Assembly (NCBI RefSeq): GCF_008831285.2
Contig: NC_045138.2
Coordinates: 13,404,571 to 13,468,570 of the forward strand
Reading direction: 5' to 3'
Source of the DNA: Nymphaea colorata
Lineage: Eukaryota; Streptophyta; Magnoliopsida; Nymphaeales; Nymphaeaceae
DNA: 64,000 nt
The translations under genes and the position numbers were made by a program. Of this stretch, positions 23,133 through 36,582 are shown in pieces. Numbering within the stretch: the first letter of the stretch is position 1; every line of letters begins with the position of its first letter. The notes under the pieces are model-generated. The model was not told the origin of the DNA and did not search any database. It was given only the letters and a program-made list of their open reading frames with translations.

Positions 23133-25106
23133 TTCCCTGGCGCGAATGTATGGCAACCTACTGGCGCATCATAAGAAACGCAAGGATTCCGGCAGGCGAG
23201 AGAGTGGGGGAAGGCTCGCCTGTGTTGTTCCGCCTTATCTTTGGTCGGGGCGTCGGATCGAAGAGGGGGTTTAGAAGTCGCCACCAATTGAAAGGTGGAC
23301 GCGTGTCGGCGACACGTCACAGAAGGCTGATGGCTGTACAGTGGCGTCCGTCACACCGCCTCCGCTCCGCTCCGCTCCCCCTTTGACCACACCGCCCCTC
23401 CCTTGCCGCTTCCCGGCGCCCGTGCATGATAGTGACGTCTTTTAGTCGGCCCTATGCTGACGTGGAAATCTTATGGGGTGAATGATTAGCTTGTTTCCCG
23501 GACCCCACTCCACCGTGGCACGCTTCGCGAGGAGAAGCGCCTTAGCTCTAGCCGCTTAAACGGATCCGATGTTGCCCGGAACGCATGCATATAGATAGAC
23601 TTGGTGTTTCACTAGGCAATCGCATTCTACATCTTCGTTTTTTACTATCTCAAACAGCTAAGTGTTTGAATTTTAACCCAAGGGAATGTTCTAAGTTCAA
23701 GCTAACCAAGTTTCAGAGACTAGCTACAGGTTCGAGTTTGTGCAAGTAATACACAGTAGACCAACCAAAAACTATTAGTTTCCGACAAGTTCATGCATGG
23801 CACAAACTCACTGCAGGCAAGATTGATATGTGAACTTCACCAACCGTAGCCATCCTGAAAAATTAACGAAGGGAATCCAAAGAGGGAGAGCTCAAACAAA
23901 ATCTGACTAGAATTAGTGGTAATATCTTATTCATGGGAGATGGATCGTTAGACAGACCCTATGTTGGAGTCGTCTGAGGGTGATGTTTGGGTCGATAAAA
24001 ACGTTCGTGGTGCTTAGTTATGGCTACCATATGCATTTTGGATCTACTGCCCATTGAGGCACACTTCACATTTTATTAGTTTCAGTTTGCCGGCGTTCAG
24101 GATTTACTTTGACCTTTTCAAACTTTAATCTGCAACGAGCTAGCCAGCTGCTGGGCTTGGATTTATGACTTTACTCTCCCGAAATCGTTAACTTGAGTAG
24201 CTCCCCACCGATCGACAGTTGGTCCTCAGCGTCACGACAATGTACTCCCATAAATTATTTGCTCTGAAAAGTAGGACGGGCGCCAGAATATGGACCCCTT
24301 CATTATTCCATTCGTTTAAAAACCATTTTATGGTGCGTGCTGTGCGCCTGTCTGTACCCCCGCACAATTGCTGTTGTTGAGAGGCTAATATATATATATA
24401 TATATATATATTGAGATTGGAGAGGATGAGGTAACAACGGCGTGGCCAATGACTCAAGGTTTATTTATAAGCGCTCTTAATTACATGTACAGTATCAATA
24501 TCAACTTCACAACATACGTACTGACCCTGGCTCTCAGTCTCACCCTTTGCTTATTGTCGTCCCTCATCTATAATATTCAATTAACGCCCTCAGAACTTAG
24601 TACTTTTGACTGGCCAATTAGGCCCACTTCCACTTTTTTCCGTCTCTACATAAATCCTTTGACCGGGTCTTCCTCAATAGATTACTTCAGCAACCAACTG
24701 TACCATTTCGTTTTTAATTTGTTTTACAATATGCCGGCTTCATTTAATCGGTCAAAGGCACTTTATGGTCGACTTAATTACCTTATTATTTCTTTCGACT
24801 TATCTACTTACAGATCCTGCAGACCAAAGCCTGCTGCAGATCCAACAACGATCCCTATCGTCCATCTATCACCATCAAAAAGTTCGGGCTGACTTCTTAG
24901 GAAGCAAACCCATTTAACTGGTTCGGAAGAACAAACCATACCCAAAGGGATTTGCAGCAAATTTTATAGATCATCTATATATATATATATATATATATGT
25001 ATATGGCAGCTCCGCCGTCGAACAATTGACAGCAAGCGGACAGAAGAGCATTGTAGAGGTAGGCGTGAAGGATGTATAGCTTGTCATCGTAAGCCAATTA
25101 GTTCAA

Positions 25107-25237
25107 GGAATGAGAAGCTTTCTCTTTAATGAGGCTGCAGGCAGCTGTGGAAGGAGCATCATAATGGGCTAACATCATTATGGCAAGCATGCAGCCGCCT
25201 TGAAAGAGACTCATCCTCATCATGGGATCTTTATTAG
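25107..25237 (+). other. imperfect inverted repeat able to form a long hairpin
   Basis: The left arm contains TCTCTTT, GGCTGCA and CATAATG in that order. The right arm contains their complements CATTATG, TGCAGCC and AAAGAGA in mirrored order, separated by short mismatched stretches. The fold-back is about 130 nt with a small loop near 25165-25175. Its size suits a plant microRNA precursor, but I recognise no conserved mature microRNA in it. Could equally be a MITE remnant or chance. Confidence 0.35.
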
Positions 25238-28200
25238 CCTAGCTAGCTAAGGTACTCAGCTCCTTCGCACAACCAAATTCGTGAACGCTATCTTTGTAAG
25301 CCTACCAACCAGGCTACTACCATGGGTCATGCAGTACCTTTATTCAGAGCTTTAAAGCTTACAGGTTATCCCCTGCACTAAACACGCAAATGAACGTGGG
25401 TGCAGAGGATACACGTATGTGTATGCAAAAACGCGTACTCGCATGCTCCGCATCTCTCTGAAGAAAGTTCCTAGTGAAAGCTTTCTTGGCTAATGAATGA
25501 GCTAGTTGCATTGAATGAACCAAAAGGCGATGAAAAATTAAGTTAACTCTAAGTTAGAAATGGTATTCAAGCAAGCCTCGCAAACGTTAGAATATAAACT
25601 CCATATATTGATGTATTCATATGAATCTTTTGCGGTTCGCATACTTACCTAACTAGTCCCTGACTTCAACCATTGAATGATCGTTTACTAAATACTAATG
25701 GAGAGATAAAATTGTAAACATTTATGTGTGTGTGTGAAGTGGGGGGGAGAGAGAGAGAGGTGTTGGCAATGAATAAGGAGGAGACATGTTTCGTTGGGAT
25801 GGACGTTAAACAACCTGTTTTGGGCCATGTCGCCACACCTGTGTGCATGGGATCTAGACAAATTAAGACACAAACGCAAGCAGTAAGAATTATTTGGTAG
25901 CATTCAGATTTGGAGCGCTGCTACCATGCTGCGTGCGTAACTGTACAGGTAGCTAAATATATGTTTGGTTCTTGGTATTGTTATTTTTGGTTCAATAATG
26001 AATGCGTATTTGAAGTCACGAATACGTGCATGTTGGTGCTGTGAGGTAGCTGATGAATTCAAGCCCCTGCCTTGTAAAGTCTCCATGATGGGAGTAGGAG
26101 GCTGCTGGACCAGCCTAGCCAAGGCAACCAGAAAAGGATGGCTAATGGGCTGGGGGGCGGCCCACTTGGACTTTTGGCTTTTCCTGTTCAGCCAAAAGGC
26201 ATGGAACAGAATGGCTGAGCGCATATCTATCATCTTGTTCTTGTGTCTCCTTGCTCGATCGTCCTCTTGCAATTTTCTGCATTGGGCCACGTTTAATTTC
26301 ACGGCCCAAAATGAAAGTCAGTCAGTCTTGGAACGCATGATTCTGGATCTACTATTGGGTGGTGGTCCTTTCGCTTTTCATAAAAGCACACCTTCCTTCA
26401 CCAATAACTAAGCAAGCAGAACCAACATTAACATTTTGTTGGGCATGGATGATGATCAGTTAGAGGATTTATTTTAGCTATGTGTTGAGCGGTCGCCAAT
26501 TCTTCAGTTGTTGGGCACGATTCATCTTGTCTGCTCGTGGAGAGCGATGTATCCCTTCACTGCACGCACACGTTTCTTCTTACATGCATGCACTAACAAG
26601 AACATGTGCAATGCAAACAATGGAGCATAGAGTTACATGAAACAAAACCACACGCCTTGTACATTTTCGAGAAAGGGATGGAAATATTTGTTGCACCGCT
26701 GTGAAAGTTAAGCTGGCAGCGCGTTCGAATTTCTCTTTTTTCCATCTTTCAATGGGCCTGAATCGACCTACGCACGGTCAAAAGGCCGACGACACCCGCC
26801 GGTTCATGGATTCGAACTGCCGACCCCAATCTTCCCAGCAGGCGCCGCGCGCTCCCTCCTTCTCTGCCCGCCATTAATGGCAGCAGTAGGTCCGTAATTT
26901 CTTGGAAGACGTGGCCGATTCTGGTAATTTCTTGAAAGCACGGCCTGCGACCTTCGTCAGAACATGTTCGGTTTCGGGAACCGAACCGTCGTAGTACGCT
27001 ATTCCCTCCATCCACCAATCACCTTTAGCCACGTCGCCACTGAACAGCCTGCCCGTGCCCCGTCTTTGGGATACGAATCCTCGGCTCGGCTTGGATCTGG
27101 ATCGTGTAATGCTAACGACCCCCGTTAATTACTATTGGCGATGAAGGAAGGAACTGGATGGACGACCTTCTAATCTAAGCGGGGAGATGCCGTCTCAGTT
27201 CCTAGTTCAGACCTCGGCATTTAATGACTGACTCGGATCCACTGCATCTTTCTCATGCGGATATATATATATATATATATATATTTATTTCCCCTGCCAT
27301 CCAACCTCTTTATGTTTATGTATATGACAGAGCATCTTCTGTGCCGCAGAACTATGGAGATTGTCATGAATATTCATTATGAGGCGAATGCTTCCATTCC
27401 GCATATATGTAGGATCAACGAAGATGTGGGGTTTGATAAGTGGGAGAAGAGCATGATCTTATTAGGCTTCCACTTTTTTTACTACTTCTTTTTATGCACC
27501 ACTTGGTTTTACACAGTGAAACCTGGGATCTTGTTCTGGATTTTACCTTATATATGCCTTTATATGTGCACACAACACTTTCTCGTTTCTCCATAAATGC
27601 TTATTGTTTTCTCTGCATCTGTTACATCTCTGATGCTTGGGATTGGGGCTAATCCTTTGCCAAAAACGATCCACCACCACGCGGGTTCGGCGTGTTTTAT
27701 TCAAGATGGAGGAGGTTGTGCCCTGTGAAACCGCTCACCATGCAAGCATGGGTTTAAAGTTCGCAGCAGGATCGCTCTGCCGTAGTCGACCCTTTAGTTG
27801 TAACATGAGAAAAATGATGTTGGCGACATTGGCTTGCAACTTTTCTGCACAATCATCCACAGGGGCCTGAGGGGTGAGGCTTTACTTTTCCCGTTGCTAC
27901 GGCCGCTTGTACTGCCATCACATGCACTTACCAAAGTCTATCTGGTTTCAGACCCCACTCTTCCCCATTCTCATCAGTCAGATGTGGTTTCCGTCTAACA
28001 TCTTGGATCGGATTCGGCCGCCTCCCTTTCTTTAATGAACTTCGTCTTCAATCTCCAATTACATGGCAATTAGTGAACATGTTCGATCATCATTTTTTCC
28101 TCCTACCAACTCCGAGTTTCCTATTGATGTTTGAAGAGGAATGGAGGTGACCTATATCATATCCGCATCTGGAAGCCGGCCGGTTACGATAATCCTCCCT

Positions 28201-29984
28201 CCCCGTGACTTTAGATTTTTTAGTCGCCTGCGTTGGCAGTCTATGACGAATTAACTAAGTTCTAAAAGAGCTCACTACTTGTGTGTTGGTGAGCATGCAC
28301 GTTCGCACGCGCACCCACACAAACATACAGAACCTAACCCAAAGAAAGGAGACAGTGGAGATGAATCACTTTCTATAAATGGTTCTTTTACATGTCAATG
28401 GCTTCCACATCCTGTGGATGACAGAGCCAAAAGAGCAACATACCAGGAAAGAAAAGAAAAAAAATCTCATGTTCTCCGCGGATGATAAGAATCACCACGA
28501 TGGACAAATTATGCCGGGCATGATTATCACAATGAAAGTACTCTGCAAACCCTCTTGTGCATGCGTAGTATCCCTAGGCTTTTTCTTTTCTTCTTAGGCT
28601 TTTATATCAATGGCGCCCATATGGGTAGTAGTAGAGGCATATGTTCCACTAGCAGTGAGCCAAAAGGCGCAGGGATTCCTAATCATGAGACCTTGAAAAG
28701 TTGTGGCGAGATATATAAAGAGCTCTAGTGATTCGAATCACTCTTTCTTTTGACTATATGAGTTGTTAGCTAGATATGCTCCCACTCGCTTCTAGCCATA
28801 ATGCAGATTAAGACCCGAGGATCCGCCTATTCCTCTCCCTAGCTATCTCTATCTCATCCTTTGCAAGATTCTTTTTAGTAGCTGTAATCTGCATACTGAA
28901 GATCTGTATCTAAAACCACCGGAAAAATAGCGTTCAGGATGTTCTCGAGATTAGAAAAAAGTATCATTCTTAACTAATCAATCACGTCCACTCCATTACT
29001 GCCGGAAATGCATTCTTATCTAGAATAGTAACAGGCATCGAAGTTGCCATGCTACACACTGACACCATAGTTGGAGAACAGGAAATCAATGTCGAAATAC
29101 TACTACCTAGGAAGTAGGAAGCAAATGATGTATATTAACAGTTACATAATTTTAAAAGAAACCAATTAATAGTAGCACAAAAAACGTAAAAAAAATAAAA
29201 ATATGGAAATATCAAAAGTAAGGAAGGGTCATCGAGGCAAAAGTTTATGCTTATAATAATATATTGTTGTACTTTTTCTTTGGCAAGAAATATAAAATAT
29301 TGCATGCACAACACCAAGAACCAGGAGATGCAAAAGAGTGTCGCGAAACAAAATAATTTAATTGAGAAGCTAATTTTTTATTAACATGGTTCTGGTCTCC
29401 AAAACGTGAATAGGGTAGGTACGTAGTAGAGTAAACCCGGAAATTTTACATTGAGTATCAATTAAATAATTTTTATAAAATTTTTTGAAGAAGCCATATG
29501 CCTCTTACTAAAGACGGGTTCTTTGCCTTTAACATGAAGATTTTTATTTTTTAAGATTTTAAATGTGGAAACCTTAATGTGAGAGATGTTTGACCACGCC
29601 TAGCCTCATTCTTCTACCTATTCTGAGCAATGCTTCTTTAACTAGTTCCTCTTTTCTTCTTTCAAAATTGAAATTTTAACAGTTCTAAGTGAGTTAATTA
29701 GGAGCATATGTGTATTCCCCGATATACGAGTATTTTTTGGCCGAGAAGTCCATAATGCTTTAATCTTACAGATATAAATCTTTAATATGTAGGAGGGATT
29801 CAAATCTGCATGATGCTGGATATTATCAGATGGTTAAAATTAAAAATGTGTTTCGTTAGAACCACCATAAACCATGATTATATGCATTATTGTTGCACCG
29901 TAAACTGTCCAAGATTCTCCTAATTGGGTAACTGTTTTTTTGGGACATTTTTAATTGTTAATCGCCCAACAATATCCATTACCA

Positions 29985-30062
29985 AGTACATTTTAATTTC
30001 CACACACAGGGGCAGATACACACAGTACATTTTAATTTCCACACACAGGGGCAGATACACAC
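29985..30062. repeat. exact two-copy tandem duplication, 39-bp unit
   Basis: AGTACATTTTAATTTCCACA and the following 19 bases occur at 29985 and again at 30024 with no difference seen. A recent duplication in non-coding DNA. Confidence 0.92.
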
Positions 30063-32280
30063 ACTTATGAGGAATTGAAATCAGCCGAATGTGGCCAAAT
30101 GGTTTTTTAAAATCTATGATTATGTATATATATATATATATATATAAAATATATCGACCAGGTCTTCGTTCTAGTGTAAAGATGTTTTTTTATCACAGAA
30201 GTTACAGTATAGCACGGGGGTGCCGTATTGATTTCACATCATTCAAACAAGTCTGGATCCTCAATAATTGCACCCCTGCCAGTAGTTGCATGCGCTCGAC
30301 TTGGCTTTTTCTTCAACAAATCAAGATTGCCTTCTCACGCCCCTCCATCTTCTTAACGCACTCGTCAAGCTCATTTATATAAAAGCACGGAAAGCCATCC
30401 CTATTTTTCTTCTCTCCGCAGATTCAGTTAATTCCCTTGACTAAGCCATTATTCATTACTGCACCACTTTTCCCTTGTCAAGAGGACTACGCCCATCTGA
30501 AGTAGGACAAAGACATGCATTTGACTCATAAATTCGGAAGTTATTGTGATTAATAAAACACATTCAAACAACTTTAAGTTTATTACTAGCACATACTTTT
30601 TTGAAAAAATCATTAAGTTCAGAACATGGTAATTAAATAGCCATTAGATAAGGCTTTTCCCTGCTTATGACTGTCTGGAGAATGACTTCCTTAATCTATA
30701 ACTGGTTTTAACTTGCCGGTTTGAAGGATAAGCACCTGCAATCCGCGAGCAGGAACAGTTTGATATGATGCGTGAAGCGAAGCACTTGCTATGCAGAGGG
30801 AGACATGAAGTTATTGCCAACAGTTCAAAGTTAGAGGCCAATGATGAAAGTCCGGTTCTAGCTTGTTTCAAACAACTACCGACTCAAATGGAAGATAAAA
30901 TTGACCGGATAAGGGCTGGCACTTTGATGAGAAGTAAGATGCTTCATGACTGGTCTTTAATTCAAACAGCAGTATATATAAATACTCCTGGCTGAAATTA
31001 ATTGAGCCGGTTTTTGAATGGAATATTCATTTCCAGTAAAATTTACATTCTTTTATTGATCTGACTACATCCCAGGACATTTTACTGTCGATGAATAATT
31101 GGCAGGGACGTACGGGAATGCGTTCTTCTTGGGGTTGCGTCTGTGCACTACTGCCAACTATGGGATCTGCAGGGAAGCACCAATCCACGTTTGAGCAGTT
31201 CAAAGATCAGAGTAATTTATAAGCACCTGGGTTCACCTTTTGGTCCTGTATGTGCTAAACTGGGGTGCTTCCTATTCGTCACCAGGCCCACAAAGAGGCC
31301 GATTGCCCATTTATTTCTCTTCGAATACTACTGTTTTCAAAGATGTATATGTATTTCACAACTCACATTAAATAGGTTTGGATATTTCACTAACCGGACC
31401 AGCAGCTCATCAGCTTAACGAATTTAATTAGCTTGGCTTTCAACAGGACATGACCTTAGACAAAGACTAGGCAACGAGACTGGCGGGATGGAAGTTCAAC
31501 TCTCTAAGCTGATTAAAGCTTGGGCTCAAGCCCAACCCATCGGATTAATAAGATGGGCCAGGTCAGGTCATGGGCCTTCAACGGGAGCGAAATTAGGAGT
31601 AAGTTGAAAAGTGTTATGATTGTTAATGGTTTTAAACATATGTTGAATCTATTGCATTTTATGAAATTGTCGGATTTAAATAATTAATAGAAACTAAATG
31701 GTAGTGGGAAATTTTTTTCTTGAAATATTAAAATGAAAACAATGTCTTCGTCGTGAGCTGGATTTGCCACGATCGAGTTAAGCGAAATTAGATGGATGAT
31801 GCCAATGGGATCTGCCATAAATCGGAGTATAATTATAGTTGCAACCATCTTTTTTCTTCCAATTTTTTTCCCGCATTTTGGAAAGTTACATTTGAGCATA
31901 GGGCCATCCGAACGGGCCCAAACAAAACAAAGAAAGAAAGAAAGAGAAAGAAGGATGATTCCACTAGGATATGTTCCATTAACGTTTGAAAAAAGTCCAA
32001 ACGACTTGAGAAGTCTTTACTCGGTCTTCCGTACCCTTTAATCATAGTCGTGGAGGAACTGCAATTCAGGAAATCAACTCTGCTTCATGTATGCACCGGA
32101 AAGTTTATCTACTGTGGGTACTGTGTTAATTTGATTTGTATATGTATATATGGCACAAGGTAACGCAGCTCTAAATAATTCAGCCCTGCGATCAGCTATG
32201 GTAGCTTCCCCCCAAACTTGCTGGGAGACGGGCACGGCTTCTAGTTGGTTTGTGACAATTTCTGGCACATCAACGTCCAC

Positions 32281-32466
32281 ACTCAAATCATTCTTTGGCG
32301 TCTCTCATTGGAACTACAAAATTATAAATCTGTTGGTCACTCAGCACATGCAAAGTTCTGTGACCCAAGCCATCATCATACACATTCAAGTCATTCTTTG
32401 GCATCTCATTGGAACTATAAATCTGTTAAGTCACTCAGCACATGCAAATTTCTGTGACCCAAGACA
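32281..32466. repeat. two-copy tandem duplication, about 103-bp unit, 3' of the PPR gene
   Basis: Copies start at 32281 and 32384. They share TCATTCTTTGGC, CTCATTGGAACTA, CACTCAGCACATGCAAA and TCTGTGACCCAAG. The second copy has deletions and substitutions. It lies downstream of the minus-strand PPR gene, possibly in its 3' UTR. Confidence 0.85.
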
Positions 32467-32738
32467 TCCTTGCCAGAGATTATCAACAGCTTCCAAAGTT
32501 TAGAAGCTAATTATCCATTGCTATGAACTACAGCAAGCAGATGCATCTTTAACGATGCAGTAACCCTGATCAGAAACTACATGGAGCACCTCCACAATTG
32601 AGAATCATCATCTTATGATCCCATCTTGCGCCACAGCCCCAATAAAAACCTACAAAGTGCGTCACCTGGTGGACTAGCAGAAGTCCAACTTCTAAAGTCA
32701 TCTGGTAGCAATCCAACGGAATGCTACAGAGGGAGGTG

Positions 32739-35510
32739 TCACCAGTAATCCCTGCAGGAGCAAGCGCCATTCTGGAAATGGTGAAATCGGCTCCCGTCCC
32801 TCATGTTAATCTCCCTCCCTATAATCCTTGAGACTAGCTTCATGAATGTGTGGCAATCACCACAAACACGAAGGTTCTTCATTATCTGAATTGGGATGCC
32901 ATCTGCTGTACTTAGCAGCCCATAAGCAATTGCCAATTTCTCACTGTGGTACAGAAGTGCATTCTCCTTCTGTTCTATCTCCATATCATGGAGAACAAAA
33001 TTGGTATCTATAACATAGCCAACTCCTTTTAGTTCATCATACAATTCCTTCAACTTCAAATGTATCTCCTTAATCTGCTCATGCCGAGTATCTCCGGTAA
33101 GAAAAACATGCATCTTATCTTTTACCTGCATCCAACTATATCCTGGCTCTTTTGTTACACCTCGCACTTTCATCAGCCTCCTTATTTCTCCTACCTCATC
33201 CCACATTCCCAGAGAAGCGTAAATGTTTGATAACAGTATGTAATTCCCTGAATTACATGGTTCCAACTCAAACAATCTTTCTGCAACTCTCCGCCCTAAT
33301 TCTATGTTTTGGTGAATCCTACACGCACCAAGAAGAGCACCCCACACCACAGAATCAGGCTCAATGGGCATGCTCTCAATCAATTCTTCTGCCTCGTATA
33401 AATTCCCAGCACGACCAAGAAGATCGACCATACAAGCATAGTGACCTTCTAAAGGCATTAATTGATAATCTTGGCTCATTGAATTGAAATAGAACCATCC
33501 TTCATCAACAAGACCAGCATGACTACAAGCCGATAACAGCCCTATAAAGGTAATCCGGTCTGGCAGCACACCTGCAATTTGCATCTGTTTGTAAATTTCA
33601 ATGGCCTCTCTGCCGAGCCCGTGTTGTGCACAACCTGCTAAAATAGCATTCCACGAGACAATGTCACGCTCAGGCATCTCATTAAAGATTACAAAAGCAT
33701 CCATGCTTCCACACTTGGAATACATTGATATCAGAGCGTTTCCCACAAAGAGATCAGAACTTAGTCCAAGTTTGGTAGATAGTCCATGTATTTGTTTTCC
33801 CAGCTTGGTGGCCCCTAAGTTTGAACAAGTGCTTAGAGTACTTGTCAATGTTAATGAGTTTGGCTCTGTCCCAGCCGCTAGCATGTCAATGAAGAGCCCC
33901 ATAGCTTCTTTGTCATACCCACCCTGCACATATGCAGAAATCATGGCAGTCCAGGAGACTGCATCACGCTTTGGCATCCTGTCAAAGATAAAGCAAGCGT
34001 CATCCATCATTTGGTTCAATGAAAATCCAGCAATCAAAGAGTTCCATGACACAGTATCTCTCACAGCCATCCTACTGAAAACCCGAGAAAAATCATCGAT
34101 GTTCCTGCACTTGGCGTACATTGTGATCAGACAATTTCCCACGTAAGAGTTAGAATGACACCCTGCCTTGAATGTAAGTGAATGTATCTGTCTACCAATT
34201 TCCAGAGCTTCACAATTGGCACACGCATTCAAGGCACTTGTAAAAGTTGAATGGCTAGGCACCATACCCGATTTATGAAGCTTGGAAAAAATCTCCAAAG
34301 CTTCTTCATGTTGCCCATTCTGAGAATAACCTGCAATCATTGCTGCCCAAGAGGCCATATTTCGTTGAGGCATCCTGTCAAACAATCGTCGTGCCTCCAC
34401 TAACATCCCATTCTGGCTATAACCAGTCAATATGGCATTCCAGGTTACCACATTGGGGTTATGAATTTGTCTGAATAACTTTGTAGCTTCATCTATTCTC
34501 CCATTTTGAGCATACCCCGCCATCATTGCTGTTTGGGTGAACACTGACTGCTCTGAAATTGTCTGGTATAGATCACAGGCTTCGTCTAATCTGCCACACT
34601 GAGAATAAGCAGCAATCATGGTGGACCAGGTGAACTCATTAGTCTGCAGCATGTGCTTGAAAAAAGAAATAGCCGACTCCAAACCGATTCCACACTTTGT
34701 ATATGCATTGAGGATTGCAGTTCCCACTACCACATCTGCCTCAAATCCGGTCTTGATTGCCAAACTACGAATGTGTTCAACCATTGTCAAATCAGTAAAA
34801 CCAGTGACAGCCACAATCGCTGCCGTGAAATTTGGCCTATCAGGTCTAACACCAGTTGCATGCATCCTCACAAACAAATCCCAGGCTCTATCAAACTCCT
34901 CTACGTGAACAAATCCAGATATCATAGCTGTCCAAGAAACTAAATTCTTCTCTGGCATTTGTTCAAACAAATGCAGAGCCTCCCTGAAGCAACCAAAATG
35001 ACAATACCCAGTAATCAAGGCGTTCCATGAAACAACATTCCTCTCGGGCATTTCAACAAATAATTTATGTGCAGCGTCCATATTACCATTCTGGACATAC
35101 GCCGTCAACATGGCGTTCCATGAAACAACATTTCGCTCAGGCATTGCTTCAAAAACACATCGAGCATCGTCGATCCTACTGTTCCGAGCATATCCCGTGA
35201 GAACCAAGGTCCAAGTTCGCACGTTCTTGCCAAGGAACCGATCAAACAACTGCCGGCCTTCATCTATTCTTCCATTTTGGAAGTACCCAGAGATCATACT
35301 ATTCCATGTGATTGTATCTCGTTGAGGCATTTCCTCGAACAACAGCCGCGCGTCGTCTACACGGCCGTTCCTTGCCAATTCCATGATGGTGGTGTTGTAG
35401 AAAGGGAGGTCGTGCCCCGGATGGTAAATGGGGACGGAGGCGGCGGATGAGGAACGTTTCTGAGTAATGATGCATGATTTTGCAACACGAAAGCTGAGGA
35501 GTCGGCGCAT
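32739..35510 (-). CDS. PPR protein of the PLS-E-DYW class, organelle RNA editing factor
   Basis: Intronless, 923 residues. Proteins of this class bind one or a few sites in mitochondrial or plastid transcripts and convert C to U. ATG 35510 is the first methionine codon of the frame (the open frame extends to a GTG at 35537). It gives an arginine- and serine-rich presequence (MRRLLSFRVAKSC) typical of organelle import; mitochondrion versus plastid is not decided. From about residue 40 a long run of PPR motifs follows, recognisable as repeats of the type MPERNVVSWNAMLTAYVQNG, including P, L and S variants. E motifs follow (ACRIHQNIELGRRVAERLFE) and the PG-type box EPGYSW. The DYW deaminase domain is complete: HSE at 855-857, CGDCH with C883 and C886, then CSCRDYW at the very C-terminus. 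No breaks. The RNA target cannot be read from the sequence. Confidence 0.95.
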   Translation of the reverse strand: MRRLLSFRVAKSCIITQKRSSSAASVPIYHPGHDLPFYNTTIMELARNGRVDDARLLFEEMPQRDTITWNSMISGYFQNGRIDEGRQLFDRFLGKNVRTWTLVLTGYARNSRIDDARCVFEAMPERNVVSWNAMLTAYVQNGNMDAAHKLFVEMPERNVVSWNALITGYCHFGCFREALHLFEQMPEKNLVSWTAMISGFVHVEEFDRAWDLFVRMHATGVRPDRPNFTAAIVAVTGFTDLTMVEHIRSLAIKTGFEADVVVGTAILNAYTKCGIGLESAISFFKHMLQTNEFTWSTMIAAYSQCGRLDEACDLYQTISEQSVFTQTAMMAGYAQNGRIDEATKLFRQIHNPNVVTWNAILTGYSQNGMLVEARRLFDRMPQRNMASWAAMIAGYSQNGQHEEALEIFSKLHKSGMVPSHSTFTSALNACANCEALEIGRQIHSLTFKAGCHSNSYVGNCLITMYAKCRNIDDFSRVFSRMAVRDTVSWNSLIAGFSLNQMMDDACFIFDRMPKRDAVSWTAMISAYVQGGYDKEAMGLFIDMLAAGTEPNSLTLTSTLSTCSNLGATKLGKQIHGLSTKLGLSSDLFVGNALISMYSKCGSMDAFVIFNEMPERDIVSWNAILAGCAQHGLGREAIEIYKQMQIAGVLPDRITFIGLLSACSHAGLVDEGWFYFNSMSQDYQLMPLEGHYACMVDLLGRAGNLYEAEELIESMPIEPDSVVWGALLGACRIHQNIELGRRVAERLFELEPCNSGNYILLSNIYASLGMWDEVGEIRRLMKVRGVTKEPGYSWMQVKDKMHVFLTGDTRHEQIKEIHLKLKELYDELKGVGYVIDTNFVLHDMEIEQKENALLYHSEKLAIAYGLLSTADGIPIQIMKNLRVCGDCHTFMKLVSRIIGREINMRDGSRFHHFQNGACSCRDYW

Positions 35511-36549
35511 GGGATGTGTACATCTGCCATCCGTCACCCTGAAGGGCCTGAAAGTATGAGTAGCACCACCAACTTCGCTAAATGTGATGAGGCAAGCGAG
35601 GCGCGGAGCCCATCATGAGGCAGCAAATAGGTCTTAAAGGTTGAAATGTAAGCTTGGGGATCAAAATTGTTTAATACATAATATCCATGAAAAATAATGA
35701 AAATATTAAAAAACAAATTAAAATAACAAACATATAAGCATAAAACAAAATAAAAACACATTTAAATAATCCTTCATATAGATACACACAGGCAAACCAC
35801 AATCAAGTTATATTCGAAATGCAAGATAAACCAAGTTAACCACAATAATGTAATCATATTAAGACCAAATCAAACAAATGTGAGTTCATCCCCAATCAAA
35901 CTGTCCTAGAAATACCTTCTACTTGAAGAAAGTTTCTTTGGTTACCTTCTATATATAGTTCAATTACACAATCAAATTATGTTCACGATGCAAGTTATAT
36001 CGACAGCAACAAAATCATATTGAAAACAACTCAAACAGATGCAGGGTCTACACTGGAGCTGTTCGTGGCATTTTTTTTTTCAAATTTGAACAATCTACTC
36101 TACATATATTTCCCAAAGAAGATAAAAACTCACAAATATATATGTGCAAAGACCCGAATGGAAGATGTACTCAACTATAAGAACATATTGCAAATATAAA
36201 AGCGACATGCCAACAAGACGCAAAATTTTAGAGAAATCGGGTAGTTTACATATTTAAATTTCATTAAAATATCAGCATGTTTCTTGAAACACAAGGAAAA
36301 AAAGATGCAAAGTAGGGAGCAAACCGAAAAAGCCTCACGGCACAACTACAAGCTATTTTCATACTCGTCTGAACCAAACTAATACATAAGCTGCTGAATG
36401 ACTACGATACTGCTTAACAAGCAACATGGCAAATATTTCATGACCTTTTCTAGTTTGGAGATGCTAAAAAGTACGTCTTTTCTTTAAGCACTTGTCTCGC
36501 GACAGCACCCTTTTTAATACGATTCTTCTAGGTTTAAGCAGTAATTCCC

Positions 36550-36582
<33 letters not shown>

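Larger units (their letters stand above)
23133..32738. other. 9.6-kb spacer; no gene supportable
   Basis: The left end holds the 5' UTR and promoter of the minus-strand trihelix gene (GC-rich to about 23560). The rest is mostly AT-rich. It contains (TA)n runs at 24388-24411, 24976-24999, 27261-27284 and 30125-30146, a GT/G/GA-rich run at about 25725-25760, a 39-bp tandem duplication at 29985-30062, a 103-bp one at 32281-32466, and an imperfect inverted repeat at 25107-25237. Frames such as 24449-24892 (147 codons, +) and 25904-26302 (-) have no recognisable motif. The right end (about 32470-32738) is probably the 3' UTR of the PPR gene. Confidence 0.6.

Noticed and set aside
24449-24892. 147-codon plus-strand frame starting with ATG
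   Set aside because: AT-rich, hydrophobic low-information translation with no motif and no sign of splicing or a family; probably chance or a relic of a solo LTR.
26770-26830. tRNA-like stretch TGGATTCGAACTGCCGACCC
   Set aside because: Resembles the T-arm end of a tRNA on the minus strand, but no acceptor stem or other arms can be assembled around it.
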